Source: DASSKK01 sp035690495
GTDB taxonomy: Bacteria; Actinomycetota; Actinomycetes; Propionibacteriales; Nocardioidaceae
Direction: 5' to 3'
DNA length: 64,000 nucleotides
Assembly: GCA_035690495.1 (NCBI GenBank)
Contig: DASSKK010000010.1
Coordinates: forward strand, 32,740-96,739
Below the pieces are notes generated by a model. The model was not told where the DNA came from, did no database searches, and saw nothing but the letters and a program-made list of their open reading frames with translations. The translations under genes and the position numbers were made by a program. Positions 33,139 to 41,985 of the stretch are shown here, one piece after another (positions within the stretch are counted from its first letter, which is position 1; every line of letters begins with the position of its first letter).

Positions 33139-34169
33139 GGGAGCGCAGGCTGCCGACCGCGCTCGCCGCGCTGACAGCCGCGGTCGTGACTTCGTATCCC
33201 GCCACCGCGACGGCTGCCGACGCGACCGCTGCCGGCACCCCAGGCCCGGTGCCGAGCCGGCCCGTCTGCAGGTTCGCCGGCGACAGGGTGATCGAGTCGA
33301 GCGGACTGGTCGACGAGGGGCGGCTGCTGCTGACCGTCAACGACTCGGGCGACGGCCCGTACGTGTACGCGATCGACCGGCGCACCGGCAGGCTCGCCGG
33401 GGTGACGACGTACTCCTCCGGCGATGTCACCGACGTGGAGTCGATGGCACCTGGGCAGGACGGAACCGTCTGGGTCGGCGACACCGGCGACAACCGGGAG
33501 AGCCGCGACCTGATCGCGGTCTACCACCTGCCGCCCGTCGGCAGGGGAGACCGCACCGTGGACGCGAAGCGGTTCGCGCTGCAGTACCCGGACGGGGCGC
33601 ACAACGCCGAGGCGATCCTGCTCCAGCCGCACTCGGGACGGCTGTTCGTGGTGACCAAGTCCGTGTTCGGGGGCACGGTGTACGCCGCGCCCCGGCACCT
33701 GTCCACGTCGCGGGCCAACCGGCTCTCGCCGTTCGCACGCGTCTCCGGACTGGTCACCGATGCCGCGTTCTTCCCCGACGGCACGCACGTGCTGGTCCGC
33801 ACGTACGGCACCGCCTCGGTCTACACGTTCCCGGACTTCGCTCTGGTCGGCACGGTGCGGCTGCCTTCCCAGCGGCAGGGCGAGGGCGTGGCCATCGGCG
33901 CGGACGGCGAGATCCTGCTCAGCTCCGAGGGCGTGCACGCACCGGTGCTGTCCATCACTCTCCCCGCCTCGCTCACCGCGTCGACCGGGTCGGCGAAGGC
34001 GGGTCAGTCGCCGGTCGGACCGCCGCCGTCGACGCGGCGTCCCTCGCCGGTGGCGCATCCTCACCCCGGCGGTCGTAGCGCGGCCGACTGGGGTTGGATC
34101 GCACTGGTCGGCGTGGTCCTGGTGGCGCTGGGATATGGCGCGACCCGGCTGTCCCGCTTCCGGCACTAG
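33135..34169 (+). CDS. secreted, C-terminally membrane-anchored beta-propeller-like protein
   Basis: A 344-residue protein starting at GTG overlapping the methyltransferase stop. There is a signal peptide (RLPTALAALTAAVVTSYPATATAA), then repeated four-stranded units around residues 45-270 (LLLTVNDSGDGPYVYAIDR, VWVGDTGDNRE, LFVVTKSV, DAAFFPDGTHVLVRTYG, GEILLSSEG). After a Pro-rich linker comes one C-terminal span (WIALVGVVLVALGYGATRL) and a short basic tail. This topology places the propeller outside, tethered to the membrane. It resembles WD40-like/esterase-like propellers; no catalytic motif recognised. Confidence 0.72.
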   Translation: MRERRLPTALAALTAAVVTSYPATATAADATAAGTPGPVPSRPVCRFAGDRVIESSGLVDEGRLLLTVNDSGDGPYVYAIDRRTGRLAGVTTYSSGDVTDVESMAPGQDGTVWVGDTGDNRESRDLIAVYHLPPVGRGDRTVDAKRFALQYPDGAHNAEAILLQPHSGRLFVVTKSVFGGTVYAAPRHLSTSRANRLSPFARVSGLVTDAAFFPDGTHVLVRTYGTASVYTFPDFALVGTVRLPSQRQGEGVAIGADGEILLSSEGVHAPVLSITLPASLTASTGSAKAGQSPVGPPPSTRRPSPVAHPHPGGRSAADWGWIALVGVVLVALGYGATRLSRFRH

Positions 34170-34177
34170 AAGAACGG

Positions 34178-34280
34178 ACGCGTCGTCTGGCGGAGTGCCT
34201 GGCCAGGCCGAGCAGCGACGGCGCACCGGGGTTGTGCGTCGAGCGACGAGAACGCCGCCAGGTCCCCGCCAGCGGCGCGT
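34178..34280. repeat. dispersed hairpin element, copy 2 (between convergent genes)
   Basis: It is the inverse-orientation relative of the element at 27713-27822, with an identical 40-bp core at 34220-34259. Ends ACGCGTCGTCTGGCGG and CCGCCAGCGGCGCGT are complementary with one bulge. It fills the gap between the propeller protein stop and the convergent serC stop, just as copy 1 fills a convergent gap. Confidence 0.85.
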
Positions 34281-35407
34281 CAGAGGCGCTCGACCACGTA
34301 GTCGACGCAGAGGGTCAGCGCCTCCACGTCGGCCGGCTCGACCGCCGGGAACATCGCCACGCGGAGCTGGTTGCGGCCGAGCTTGCGGTACGGCTCGACG
34401 TCGACGATCCCATTGGCCCGCAGGATCTCCGCGACCGCGGCGGCGTCCACGGCGTCGTCGAAGTCGACGGTGCCGATCACCAGCGAGCGATCGTCGGGGC
34501 TCTCGACGTACGGCCTGGTGTAGGCGGTCTTCTCGGCCCAGGTGTACAGCCGCGAGGAGCTGTCCGACGTACGCCCGACCGAGAACCTGAGCCCGCCGTT
34601 GCCGTTGAGCCAGTCGAGCTGCTCGGCCATCAGGAACAACGAGCTGATCGCGGGGGTGTTGTAGGTCTGGTTCTTGGCGGAGTTGTCGATCGCGGTCGGC
34701 AGGTCGAGGAACGCCGGAACCCACCGGTCAGTCGCCGCGATCTCGGCGGCGCGGTCGAGCGCCGCGGGCGACATCACGGCCACCCACAGCCCGCCGTCGG
34801 AGGCGAAGTTCTTCTGCGGGGAGAAGTAGTAGACGTCGGCCTCGCGGATGTCGACGGGCAGCCCGCCCGCACCGGAGGTGGCGTCGACGAGCATCAGCGC
34901 GCCCGCGTCGGCACCGGCAACCCGGCGCACCGGTGCCATCACGCCTGTGGAGGTCTCGTTGTGCGCCCAGGCGTAGGCATCGACCCCTGGCTCGGGGCGC
35001 GGCTCGGGCCGAGTGCCAGTCGGCGACTCGATGACGGTCGGCTCCGTGAGGAACGGTGCGGACTTCGCGGCCTTGGCGAACTTCGAGGAGAACTCCCCGA
35101 AGCTCAGGTGCTGGCTGCGCTCACGGATAAGGGCGAACGTGGCGATGTCCCAGAACGCGGTGGCGCCGCCGTTGCCGAGCACGACCTGGTAGCCGTCCGG
35201 CAGGTCGAACAGGTCCGCGATTCCCTCTCTGACCCGGCCGACCAGGTTCCGCACCGGTGCCTGCCGGTGCGAGGTGCCCAGCAGGGTGCGCCCGGTGGCG
35301 GCAAGGGAGTCGAGCGCTTGCGCACGCACCTTCGACGGCCCCGCACCGAAACGCCCGTCCCCCGGCCTGAGGTCCTCGGGGATGGTGAGTGTGACGGCGT
35401 CGGTCAT
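34280..35407 (-). CDS. serC: phosphoserine aminotransferase
   Basis: A 375-residue class V PLP enzyme of the actinobacterial SerC type. FGAGPSKVR at the N-terminus, GNGGATAFWD, HNETSTGVMAPVRR and the PLP lysine K199 in FSPQKNFAS are all present, with RVAMFPAVEP near the end. It converts 3-phosphohydroxypyruvate to phosphoserine using glutamate, the second step of serine synthesis, and acts also in pyridoxal phosphate synthesis. Length is normal. It is convergent with the propeller gene and divergent from the GNAT gene. Confidence 0.94.
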   Translation of the reverse strand: MTDAVTLTIPEDLRPGDGRFGAGPSKVRAQALDSLAATGRTLLGTSHRQAPVRNLVGRVREGIADLFDLPDGYQVVLGNGGATAFWDIATFALIRERSQHLSFGEFSSKFAKAAKSAPFLTEPTVIESPTGTRPEPRPEPGVDAYAWAHNETSTGVMAPVRRVAGADAGALMLVDATSGAGGLPVDIREADVYYFSPQKNFASDGGLWVAVMSPAALDRAAEIAATDRWVPAFLDLPTAIDNSAKNQTYNTPAISSLFLMAEQLDWLNGNGGLRFSVGRTSDSSSRLYTWAEKTAYTRPYVESPDDRSLVIGTVDFDDAVDAAAVAEILRANGIVDVEPYRKLGRNQLRVAMFPAVEPADVEALTLCVDYVVERL

Positions 35408-35429
35408 GGCGGGCCTATTGTGACACCTC

Positions 35430-35948
35430 GTGCGCGACGACGCGGGTTCCGGACGACAGCTGGACCTCCGTCAGGTCCGGTTCGCGGACCCGGAGGTGCA
35501 GGCGATGGTGGCTCGGGTGCAGGAGGAGTACGTCGTGCGCTACGGGTCGCCCGACGACACTCCCTTCGAGGGGTCCGTCTTCGAGCCCGGGTCGGGGGCG
35601 TTCTTCCTGGGCTACGTCGCCGGAGCCGTGGTGGCCATGGGCGGCTGGCGGTTCCGCCCCGACGTGGCGGCGCTCGGTGGGCGGCGGACCGCCGAGCTCA
35701 AGCGCATGTACGTCGTGCCCGGGGCCAGGCGCCGGGGCCTGGCGCGCGGCGTACTCGCGCATCTGGAGCGGAGCGCGGCCGCCGAGGGTGCCGACGCGAT
35801 GGTGCTCGAGACCGGCGTCGAGCAGCCCGAGGCGCTCGCGCTCTATGCGCAGTCCGGCTACGTCCCGGTGCCGAAGTTCGGTCACTACGCCGCGTCGCCG
35901 AAGTCCCGCTGCCTCGGCAAGCGACTCCGGCCGCGATCACCCGCTTGA
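35430..35948 (+). CDS. GNAT-family N-acetyltransferase
   Basis: A 172-residue acetyltransferase with the GNAT core: a central strand TAELKRMYVVPGARRRGLARGVLAHLE, whose R-R-G-L-A is the acetyl-CoA loop, and the closing LALYAQSGYVPVPKFGHY. The GTG start follows a TATTGT box (35414-35419). The substrate is unknown. It lies divergent from serC across 22 bp, so the two promoters overlap. Confidence 0.88.
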   Translation: MRDDAGSGRQLDLRQVRFADPEVQAMVARVQEEYVVRYGSPDDTPFEGSVFEPGSGAFFLGYVAGAVVAMGGWRFRPDVAALGGRRTAELKRMYVVPGARRRGLARGVLAHLERSAAAEGADAMVLETGVEQPEALALYAQSGYVPVPKFGHYAASPKSRCLGKRLRPRSPA

Positions 35949-35950
35949 CC

Positions 35951-35992
35951 ACCGATGTCGGTAGCTCAGCCGCTTCGCCTACCGATGTCGGT
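35951..35992. repeat. two copies of a 12-bp near-palindrome
   Basis: ACCGATGTCGGT occurs at 35951-35962 and again at 35981-35992, exactly 30 bp apart. Each is ACCGA / TCGGT around two bases. The pair lies between the GNAT gene and the padR remnant. Confidence 0.6.
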
Positions 35993-36059
35993 GGGTCTGG
36001 CCGCGCAGGCCGGCGCGGACGTGGCGGCGCGCGCTCGGTCTTGTCCGGCGACGGGCGCA

Positions 36060-36528
<469 letters not shown>

Positions 36529-36535
<7 letters not shown>

Positions 36536-36956
36536 ACCGCGCCACGGTGCAGGCGATCTACGAGGCGTTCGGGCGTGGGGACGTGCCCGCGTCCTGCAGC
36601 GGGTGCGCGACGACGTGGCCTGGGACGCCTGGCGGGCTCCCAGTGCGGCACGGGCGCGGGTGTCCTGGCTGGTCGAGCAGCACGGCAAGGACGGCGTGCA
36701 GGCGTTCTTCGGCGCGCTCGGCTCGGCCTTGGAGCTCACCGACTTCCAGGTCGTGTCGCTGATGTCCGGCGCCGGCAAGGTCGCGGCGGAGATCGAGTTC
36801 GATGCCATGGTGCGCGCGAACGGCAACAGCGTGCACGTCGAGGAGCTGCATATGTGGAGCTTCGACGACGAGGGCAGAGTGGCCGCCTACCGCGACTACT
36901 TCGACACCGCGGAGGACATCGAGGCGCTGGAGGGGCACGCCGCGGCGGTGCCCTAG
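36529..36956 (+). pseudogene. frameshifted SnoaL-like (NTF2-fold) protein gene
   Basis: The plus strand reads SENRATVQAIYEAFGRGDVPA and, after a one-base loss near 36590, VLQRVRDDVAWDAWRAP onward to EELHMWSFDDEGRVAAYRDYFDT and a TAG stop. Together these make a complete SnoaL-like domain of about 140 residues, typically binding small hydrophobic ligands. The usual ATG before SEN is absent; only a GTG at 36547 remains. The 3' part from 36603 is open and could in principle still be translated. A sequencing error at the frameshift is possible, but the missing start is independent evidence of decay. Confidence 0.65.
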
Positions 36957-36976
36957 CGCGGGAGCGTGCTACTCGA

Positions 36977-37585
36977 TCACCTCGAGACGGCGACGCGGCC
37001 CGGGCGCGCGAGGCGCCACACGACGCGTCCGGCGCAGACCAGCATCACGAGCCCGCCCAGCCCGCCGGCCAACGCGCTCGGCGCCATGTCGGTGGTCATC
37101 GCCACGATCGTCGCCAGCGCCGACACCACCACGAGAGCATCGCCGGCGACGGCGAGCGCGCCCACCGCGAACACCCGTGCCAGCGGGACGAAGTGCACGC
37201 CGACCACGAACAGGATCCACGCGGCAAGGTACGACGAGCGGTCGGTCGCCCCCAGCACGACTACTCCGGCCAGGATCGCGACCACCTCTACGATGACCGC
37301 ACGACCGTACGCACGACGGTTCGCCGGGTCCTGCATCGCCGAGTCGGACTCCCGGTGCGTCCACACGAGGACGCCCGAGCCGATCGCGACCAGCACGGCG
37401 ACGAGGCCGCCGAGCGTGAGTGGTCCCGACCAGCCGGACGGCGGAGCGGCGTGCGCCCAGCCGAACCAGGCCGTCGCGGCCACGCCGAGCACCAGCCCCG
37501 TCGCCGCCAGGTCCCGGCGCGTGGCCGCAGGCCCCACCGGTTGGGTGGTCGCGGACGTGGCAGCTCCTCCTCCGCTCAACCCCAC
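36977..37585 (-). CDS. multi-span membrane protein, unrecognised
   Basis: A 202-residue protein with about five to six spans (LAATGLVLGVAATAWFGWA, LGGLVAVLVAIGSGVLVW, AVIVEVVAILAGVVVLGA, LAAWILFVVGVHFVPLA, ALVVVSALATIVAMT, ALAGGLGGLVMLVCAG). HTHRESDSAMQDPANRRAYGRA-type loop and a VHFVPLARVF motif are typical of small actinobacterial membrane proteins of unknown role. The GTG start overlaps the citrate synthase stop by 10 bp, so the two genes are one transcript. Confidence 0.65.
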   Translation of the reverse strand: MGLSGGGAATSATTQPVGPAATRRDLAATGLVLGVAATAWFGWAHAAPPSGWSGPLTLGGLVAVLVAIGSGVLVWTHRESDSAMQDPANRRAYGRAVIVEVVAILAGVVVLGATDRSSYLAAWILFVVGVHFVPLARVFAVGALAVAGDALVVVSALATIVAMTTDMAPSALAGGLGGLVMLVCAGRVVWRLARPGRVAVSR

Positions 37586-38676
37586 GCTTGGTCCCAGCCC
37601 TCCACGGTGTCCGCGCGCCGCGAGTCGGGACCGGCGTACTTCGCCGAGGGCCGGACCAGCCGGCCGGTGCGCTTCTGCTCGAGGATGTGCGCGGACCAGC
37701 CGCCGGTGCGCGCGCAGGTGAACATCGAGGTGAACATGTGCGGCGGCACCTCGGCGAAGTCCAGCACGATCGCAGCCCAGAACTCCACGTTGGTCTCCAG
37801 GACCCGGTCCGGTCGGCGTTCCCGCAGCTGTTTCAGAGCGGCCTTCTCCAGCGCCTCGGCGACCTCGTAGCGGGGCGCGCCGAGCTCGCGTGCGGTGCGG
37901 CGCAGCACCCGGGCGCGCGGGTCCTCGGCGCGGTAGACGCGGTGGCCGAAGCCCATCAGCCGCTGCTTGTCGTCGAGCAGCTGCTTGACGTAGGACTCGG
38001 CTTCTCCGCGCCGCTCGACCTCCTCGATCATGCCGAGCACGCGCGACGGTGCGCCGCCGTGCAGCGGCCCGCTCATCGCGCCGACCGCAGCAGACAGTGC
38101 CGCGCCGACGTCCGCTCCGGTCGAGGCGACCACGCGAGCGGTGAACGTGGACGCGTTCATGCCGTGCTCGGCGGCACTGGCGAGGTAGGCGTCGACCGCC
38201 TTGACGTGCTTCGGGTCCGGCTCGCCCTTCCACCGGATCATCAACCGCTCGGTGATCGAGGCGGCCTCGTCGACCCGGGACTGGGGAACCATCGGCTGGC
38301 CCTGCCCACGGGCTGCCTGCCCGACGTACGACATCAGCATCACCGCGGCCCGGGCGAGATCCTCACGCGCCTGCTCGGCGTCGATGTCGTACAACGGCCG
38401 CAGTCCCCACACCGGTGCGAGCAGCGCGACCGCGCTCTGCACGTCGACGCGGATGTCGCCGGAGTGCACGGGGAGCGGGAACGGCTCGGCAGGTGGCAGG
38501 CCGGGCTGGTAGGCGCCGTCCACGAGCAGGCCCCAGACGTTCTCGAACGGCACCCGGCCGACGAGGTCCTCGATGTCGACGCCGCGGTAGCGCAGCGCGG
38601 AGCCCTCCTTGTCCGGCTCGGCGATCTGCGTCTCGAACGCCACCACGCCCTCGAGCCCGTGCTGCACTTCGGTCAT
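37576..38676 (-). CDS. citrate synthase family protein
   Basis: A 366-residue citrate synthase fold. The catalytic triad is visible: His206 in GPLHGGAP, His245 in GFGHRVY, and Asp306 in VLDFAEV. The short length and N-terminus (MTEVQHGLEGVVAFETQIAEPDKEG) fit the actinobacterial citrate synthase 2 type, which includes both citrate and 2-methylcitrate synthases. It condenses oxaloacetate with acetyl-CoA (or propionyl-CoA). There is no prpB or prpD gene nearby, so the name is left general. It is divergent from pdxH. Confidence 0.92.
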   Translation of the reverse strand: MTEVQHGLEGVVAFETQIAEPDKEGSALRYRGVDIEDLVGRVPFENVWGLLVDGAYQPGLPPAEPFPLPVHSGDIRVDVQSAVALLAPVWGLRPLYDIDAEQAREDLARAAVMLMSYVGQAARGQGQPMVPQSRVDEAASITERLMIRWKGEPDPKHVKAVDAYLASAAEHGMNASTFTARVVASTGADVGAALSAAVGAMSGPLHGGAPSRVLGMIEEVERRGEAESYVKQLLDDKQRLMGFGHRVYRAEDPRARVLRRTARELGAPRYEVAEALEKAALKQLRERRPDRVLETNVEFWAAIVLDFAEVPPHMFTSMFTCARTGGWSAHILEQKRTGRLVRPSAKYAGPDSRRADTVEGWDQAWG

Positions 38677-38745
38677 TGGCGCTCCTTCGTCCCCGGCACG
38701 CTACCAAGCCCCCCAGGAGGTCCGGGGCGACTACGGTGGGGCACC

Positions 38746-39390
38746 GTGGACGAGCTGAGCGGCCTCCGGCAGGAGTACGTCGGCCGCGGCCTGTCCGAGC
38801 AGGACCTCGCCGACGACCCCGTCGCGATGTTCGACCGCTGGTTCCACGACGCGGTCGAGGCGGGGCTGCACGAGCCGAACGCGATGGTGCTGGCCACCGC
38901 CTCGCGCGAAGGCCTGCCGTCCGCGCGGATGGTGCTGCTGAAGGGGTACGACGCCCGGGGCTTCCGCTTCTTCACCAACTACGACTCACGCAAGGGCGCC
39001 GAGCTCGCTGCGAACCCCGCGTGCGCGCTGCTGTTCGGCTGGCACGTGCTCGGCCGCCAGGTCCGCGTGGAGGGACGCGCCGAACGCCTCGGCGAGGCCG
39101 AGAGCGCGGCGTACTTCGCGACCCGCCCCCGCCTCTCCCAGATCGGCGCCTGGGCGTCCCCGCAGTCGCGCACCGTCGACTCGCGGGACCGGCTGGACGA
39201 GCGGTACGCCGCGGAGCAGGACCGGTTCGCCACCGAGACCGACGTGCCGCTCCCGCCGTACTGGGGCGGCTTCCTGGTCACCCCGCACACGGTGGAGTTC
39301 TGGCAGGGGAGAGAGGGCCGGATGCACGACCGGCTCCGCTACGTGTCCGCCGGCGCGGGTGGGTGGCGCGTCGAGCGCCTCGCCCCCTGA
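38746..39390 (+). CDS. pdxH: pyridoxamine 5'-phosphate oxidase
   Basis: A 214-residue FMN enzyme. It has NAMVLATASREGLPSARMVLLKGYDARGF at the FMN site (landmark only), FFTNYDSRKGAELAANP, WASPQSRTVDSRDRLD and the C-terminal WQGREGRMHDRLRY and RLAP ending, all conserved in PdxH. It oxidises pyridoxamine or pyridoxine phosphate to pyridoxal phosphate, the cofactor used by SerC nearby. GTG at 38746 lies 8 nt after TACGGT. A 92-nt structured repeat directly follows the stop. Confidence 0.94.
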   Translation: MDELSGLRQEYVGRGLSEQDLADDPVAMFDRWFHDAVEAGLHEPNAMVLATASREGLPSARMVLLKGYDARGFRFFTNYDSRKGAELAANPACALLFGWHVLGRQVRVEGRAERLGEAESAAYFATRPRLSQIGAWASPQSRTVDSRDRLDERYAAEQDRFATETDVPLPPYWGGFLVTPHTVEFWQGREGRMHDRLRYVSAGAGGWRVERLAP

Positions 39391-39398
39391 AAGCGGCG

Positions 39399-39490
39399 GC
39401 TGTTTACCAGGCCACCCTGGTAAACAGCCACCCCCCATGGGGAGCTCCCCGTGGGGGGTGGGAGTTTTCCGTGGCAACATGGTAATCGGC
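39399..39490. repeat. 92-nt structured dispersed element, copy A
   Basis: Its left part is a perfect 13-bp hairpin (GCTGTTTACCAGG / CCTGGTAAACAGC, 39399-39411 and 39416-39428). Its centre is a nested C/G stem around CCCCATGGGGAGCTCCCCG. It aligns without gaps to 61812-61903 (about 70 of 92 positions identical by eye). It lies between pdxH and the tetR operator. Confidence 0.85.
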
Positions 39491-39493
39491 TTG

Positions 39494-39511
39494 TGAGTGA
39501 GCGCTCACTCA
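39494..39511 (+). promoter_or_regulatory. palindromic TetR operator upstream of tetR-ABC operon
   Basis: TGAGTGAGCGCTCACTCA is a perfect 18-bp palindrome. It ends 2 bp before the TAGGGT -10 box (39514-39519), whose GTG start follows 7 nt later. A repressor bound here would block the promoter. This is the expected site for the adjacent TetR protein. Confidence 0.82.
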
Positions 39512-39526
39512 TCTAGGGTGTACGTC

Positions 39527-40252
39527 GTGCCTCCCAGCAACCGCCCCTCCCGAGACGAGCGCCCGGCCCGTCCGGGCCGGGCCGCGCCGATGGCTCCCGA
39601 CGAGCGACGCCGGGCGATCATCGAGGCGGTCGTACCCCTGCTGCTCGAGCGGGGCGGAGACCTCACCACCCGGGAGATCGCCGACGCCGCCGGCATCGCG
39701 GAGGGCACCATCTTCCGGGTCTTCGAGGACAAGAGCGAGCTGCTGCACGAGGCCTGCTGGCACATCATGCGGCCCGAGGGCGTCCGGGCCTGGCTCGACC
39801 CGATCGACGAGGGTGCCGGGCTCGAGGCGACGATCCGGCAGACCGTCGGGATCCTCGCCGACGGCGTCGAGCGGATGACCCGGGTGATGATCACGCTTCG
39901 CTCGCTGGCCCTCTCCAAGCGGGGCGACCTGGTGGTCGTCCAGCATCCCGGCCGCGGCAAGCACCCTCCCCAGGAGTTCTTCGCCGAGTCGAACCGGATC
40001 CAGATCGAGATCCTCGCCGAGAAGCTGCGGCCGTACGCCGATCAGCTCGCGGTCTCGACGCAGACCGCGGCGACCGTGGTCCGCGGCCTCGTCCTCGGCA
40101 GCCACTCGCCCCTCCCGGCGGGCAAGCTGCCACGGCCCACCGTCGAGGAGATGGTGGCGATCCTGGTCGCCGGACTCACACGGGCCGACGCGGGCTTCGA
40201 CAAGCTCAACCGCCGCCAGACACAGAGCACGAGACGAACGGGGACACGCTGA
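39527..40252 (+). CDS. TetR-family transcriptional repressor
   Basis: A 241-residue regulator starting at GTG (VPPSNRPSRDERPARPG). The helix-turn-helix is LTTREIADAAGIAEGTIFRVF, then EDKSELLHEA, and a helical ligand domain of normal size follows. It probably represses itself and the ABC exporter through the perfect palindrome at its promoter, and is relieved by an exported compound; the last step is inference. Its stop overlaps the exporter start. The last 17 residues (FDKLNRRQTQST and on) are encoded by a dispersed repeat and lie outside the fold. A start at 39497 is in frame but would place the operator inside the coding region. Confidence 0.88.
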   Translation: MPPSNRPSRDERPARPGRAAPMAPDERRRAIIEAVVPLLLERGGDLTTREIADAAGIAEGTIFRVFEDKSELLHEACWHIMRPEGVRAWLDPIDEGAGLEATIRQTVGILADGVERMTRVMITLRSLALSKRGDLVVVQHPGRGKHPPQEFFAESNRIQIEILAEKLRPYADQLAVSTQTAATVVRGLVLGSHSPLPAGKLPRPTVEEMVAILVAGLTRADAGFDKLNRRQTQSTRRTGTR

Positions 40253-41985
40253 TGTTGATACGCATTCTCAAGAGGTTCCTGCGGCCCTACCGCCGCCCGC
40301 TCGGGTACGTCGTGGCGCTCCAGTTCGTCGGCACGATCGCCGCGCTGTACCTGCCCAGCCTGAACGCCGACATCATCGACAACGGCGTGGTCACCGGCGA
40401 CACCGGCTACATCGTGCACACCGGTGCGATCATGCTCGGCGTCTCGCTGGTGCAGATCGCATGCAGCGTGTCGGCGGTGTTCTTCGGCGCGCGCACGGCG
40501 ATGTCGTTCGGCCGCGACGTGCGTGCAGCGATCTTCCACCGGGTCGGGTCGTTCTCCAGCCGCGAGGTCTCCCACTTCGGGGCGCCGTCGCTGATCACCC
40601 GCAACACCAACGACGTGCAGCAGGTCCAGATGCTCGTGCTGATGAGCGCGACGCTGATGGTGACCGCGCCGATCATGATGGTCGGCGGCGTGGTGATGGC
40701 GATGCGCCAGGACATCGGCCTGTCATGGCTGCTGGCGGTCAGCGTGCCCGTGCTGGTGCTCTGCGTCGGGGCGATCATCACCCGGATGGTGCCGGGCTTC
40801 CGGAAGATGCAGACCCGCATCGACGCGGTGAACCGGATCCTGCGCGAGCAGATCACCGGCATCCGCGTGGTGCGCGCGTTCGTCCGCGAGCCCTACGAGA
40901 CCCAGCGGTTCGGCACGGCCAACCGCGAGCTCACCGACGTGGCCATCACCGTGGGCCGTTGGATGGCCACCATGTTCCCGACCGTGCTGCTGGTGATGAA
41001 CGTCTCCAGCGTCGCGGTGCTCTGGTTCGGCGGCCACCGCGTGGCGGACGGCTCGATGCAGATCGGCTCGCTGACCGCGTTCCTGACCTACCTGGTGCAG
41101 ATCCTGATGTCGGTGATGATGGCGACGTTCATGCTGGTGATGGTGCCGCGCGCCTCGGTGTGCGCCGACAGGATCGGGGAGGTGCTGGACACCGAGACGT
41201 CCGTGACGCCGCCTGCCGAGCCGGTCGCCGCGGTGAGCCTGAGCGGCGAGCTGGAGATGCGGAACGTCGAGTTCAGCTACCCGGGCGCCGACGAGCCGGT
41301 GCTTCGTGGCATCGACCTCACCGCTCGGCCCGGCCGCACCACGGCGATCATCGGGTCGACCGGCGCCGGCAAGACGACGCTGCTCAACCTGGTGCCGCGG
41401 CTGTTCGACGTCACCGCCGGCGAGGTGCTGGTGGACGGGATCGACGTACGCCGCCTCGACCCCGAGCTGCTGTGGAGCAAGATCGGGCTGGTGCCGCAGA
41501 AGGGGTACCTCTTCTCGGGCACGGTCGCCAGCAACCTGCGCTACGGCAACCCGGACGCCACCGACGAGCAGATGTGGGCGGCGCTCGAGGTCGCGCAGGC
41601 GCGGGACTTCGTCGAGGAGATGCCCCAGGGCCTGGACTCCCCGATCGCCCAGGGCGGCACCAACGTCTCCGGCGGACAGCGGCAACGGCTCGCGATCGCC
41701 AGGGCGCTGATCCGGCGACCGGAGGTCTACCTGTTCGACGACTCGTTCTCGGCGCTCGACCTGTCCACCGACGCCCGGCTGCGGCAGGCACTCAAGCCGA
41801 TCACCGCCGACGCGACCGTGGTGATCGTCGCCCAGCGGGTCTCCACGATCACCGACGCCGACCAGATCCTCGTGCTCGAGGACGGAGCCGTCGTCGGGCG
41901 GGGCAGACACGGCGAGCTGCTGGAGACCTGTCAGACCTACCGGGAGATCGTCGAGTCCCAGCTGAGCGCGGAGGAGGCGGCCTGA
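40252..41985 (+). CDS. ABC exporter half-transporter, subunit 1 (degenerate catalytic site)
   Basis: A 577-residue fused membrane-ATPase subunit: six spans within residues 1-300 and an ATPase domain at about 330-570. Walker A GSTGAGKTT lies at 368-376, the signature VSGGQRQR is canonical, but Walker B reads VYLFDDSFSALD, with Asp in place of the catalytic Glu. The H-loop His is also changed (VIVAQRVST). These changes define the non-hydrolysing site of heterodimeric exporters such as TM287/288 and TmrAB. It pairs with the next gene (start overlapping stop). Likely exports drugs, lipids or peptides; the substrate is unknown. Regulated by the TetR upstream. Confidence 0.92.
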   Translation: MLIRILKRFLRPYRRPLGYVVALQFVGTIAALYLPSLNADIIDNGVVTGDTGYIVHTGAIMLGVSLVQIACSVSAVFFGARTAMSFGRDVRAAIFHRVGSFSSREVSHFGAPSLITRNTNDVQQVQMLVLMSATLMVTAPIMMVGGVVMAMRQDIGLSWLLAVSVPVLVLCVGAIITRMVPGFRKMQTRIDAVNRILREQITGIRVVRAFVREPYETQRFGTANRELTDVAITVGRWMATMFPTVLLVMNVSSVAVLWFGGHRVADGSMQIGSLTAFLTYLVQILMSVMMATFMLVMVPRASVCADRIGEVLDTETSVTPPAEPVAAVSLSGELEMRNVEFSYPGADEPVLRGIDLTARPGRTTAIIGSTGAGKTTLLNLVPRLFDVTAGEVLVDGIDVRRLDPELLWSKIGLVPQKGYLFSGTVASNLRYGNPDATDEQMWAALEVAQARDFVEEMPQGLDSPIAQGGTNVSGGQRQRLAIARALIRRPEVYLFDDSFSALDLSTDARLRQALKPITADATVVIVAQRVSTITDADQILVLEDGAVVGRGRHGELLETCQTYREIVESQLSAEEAA

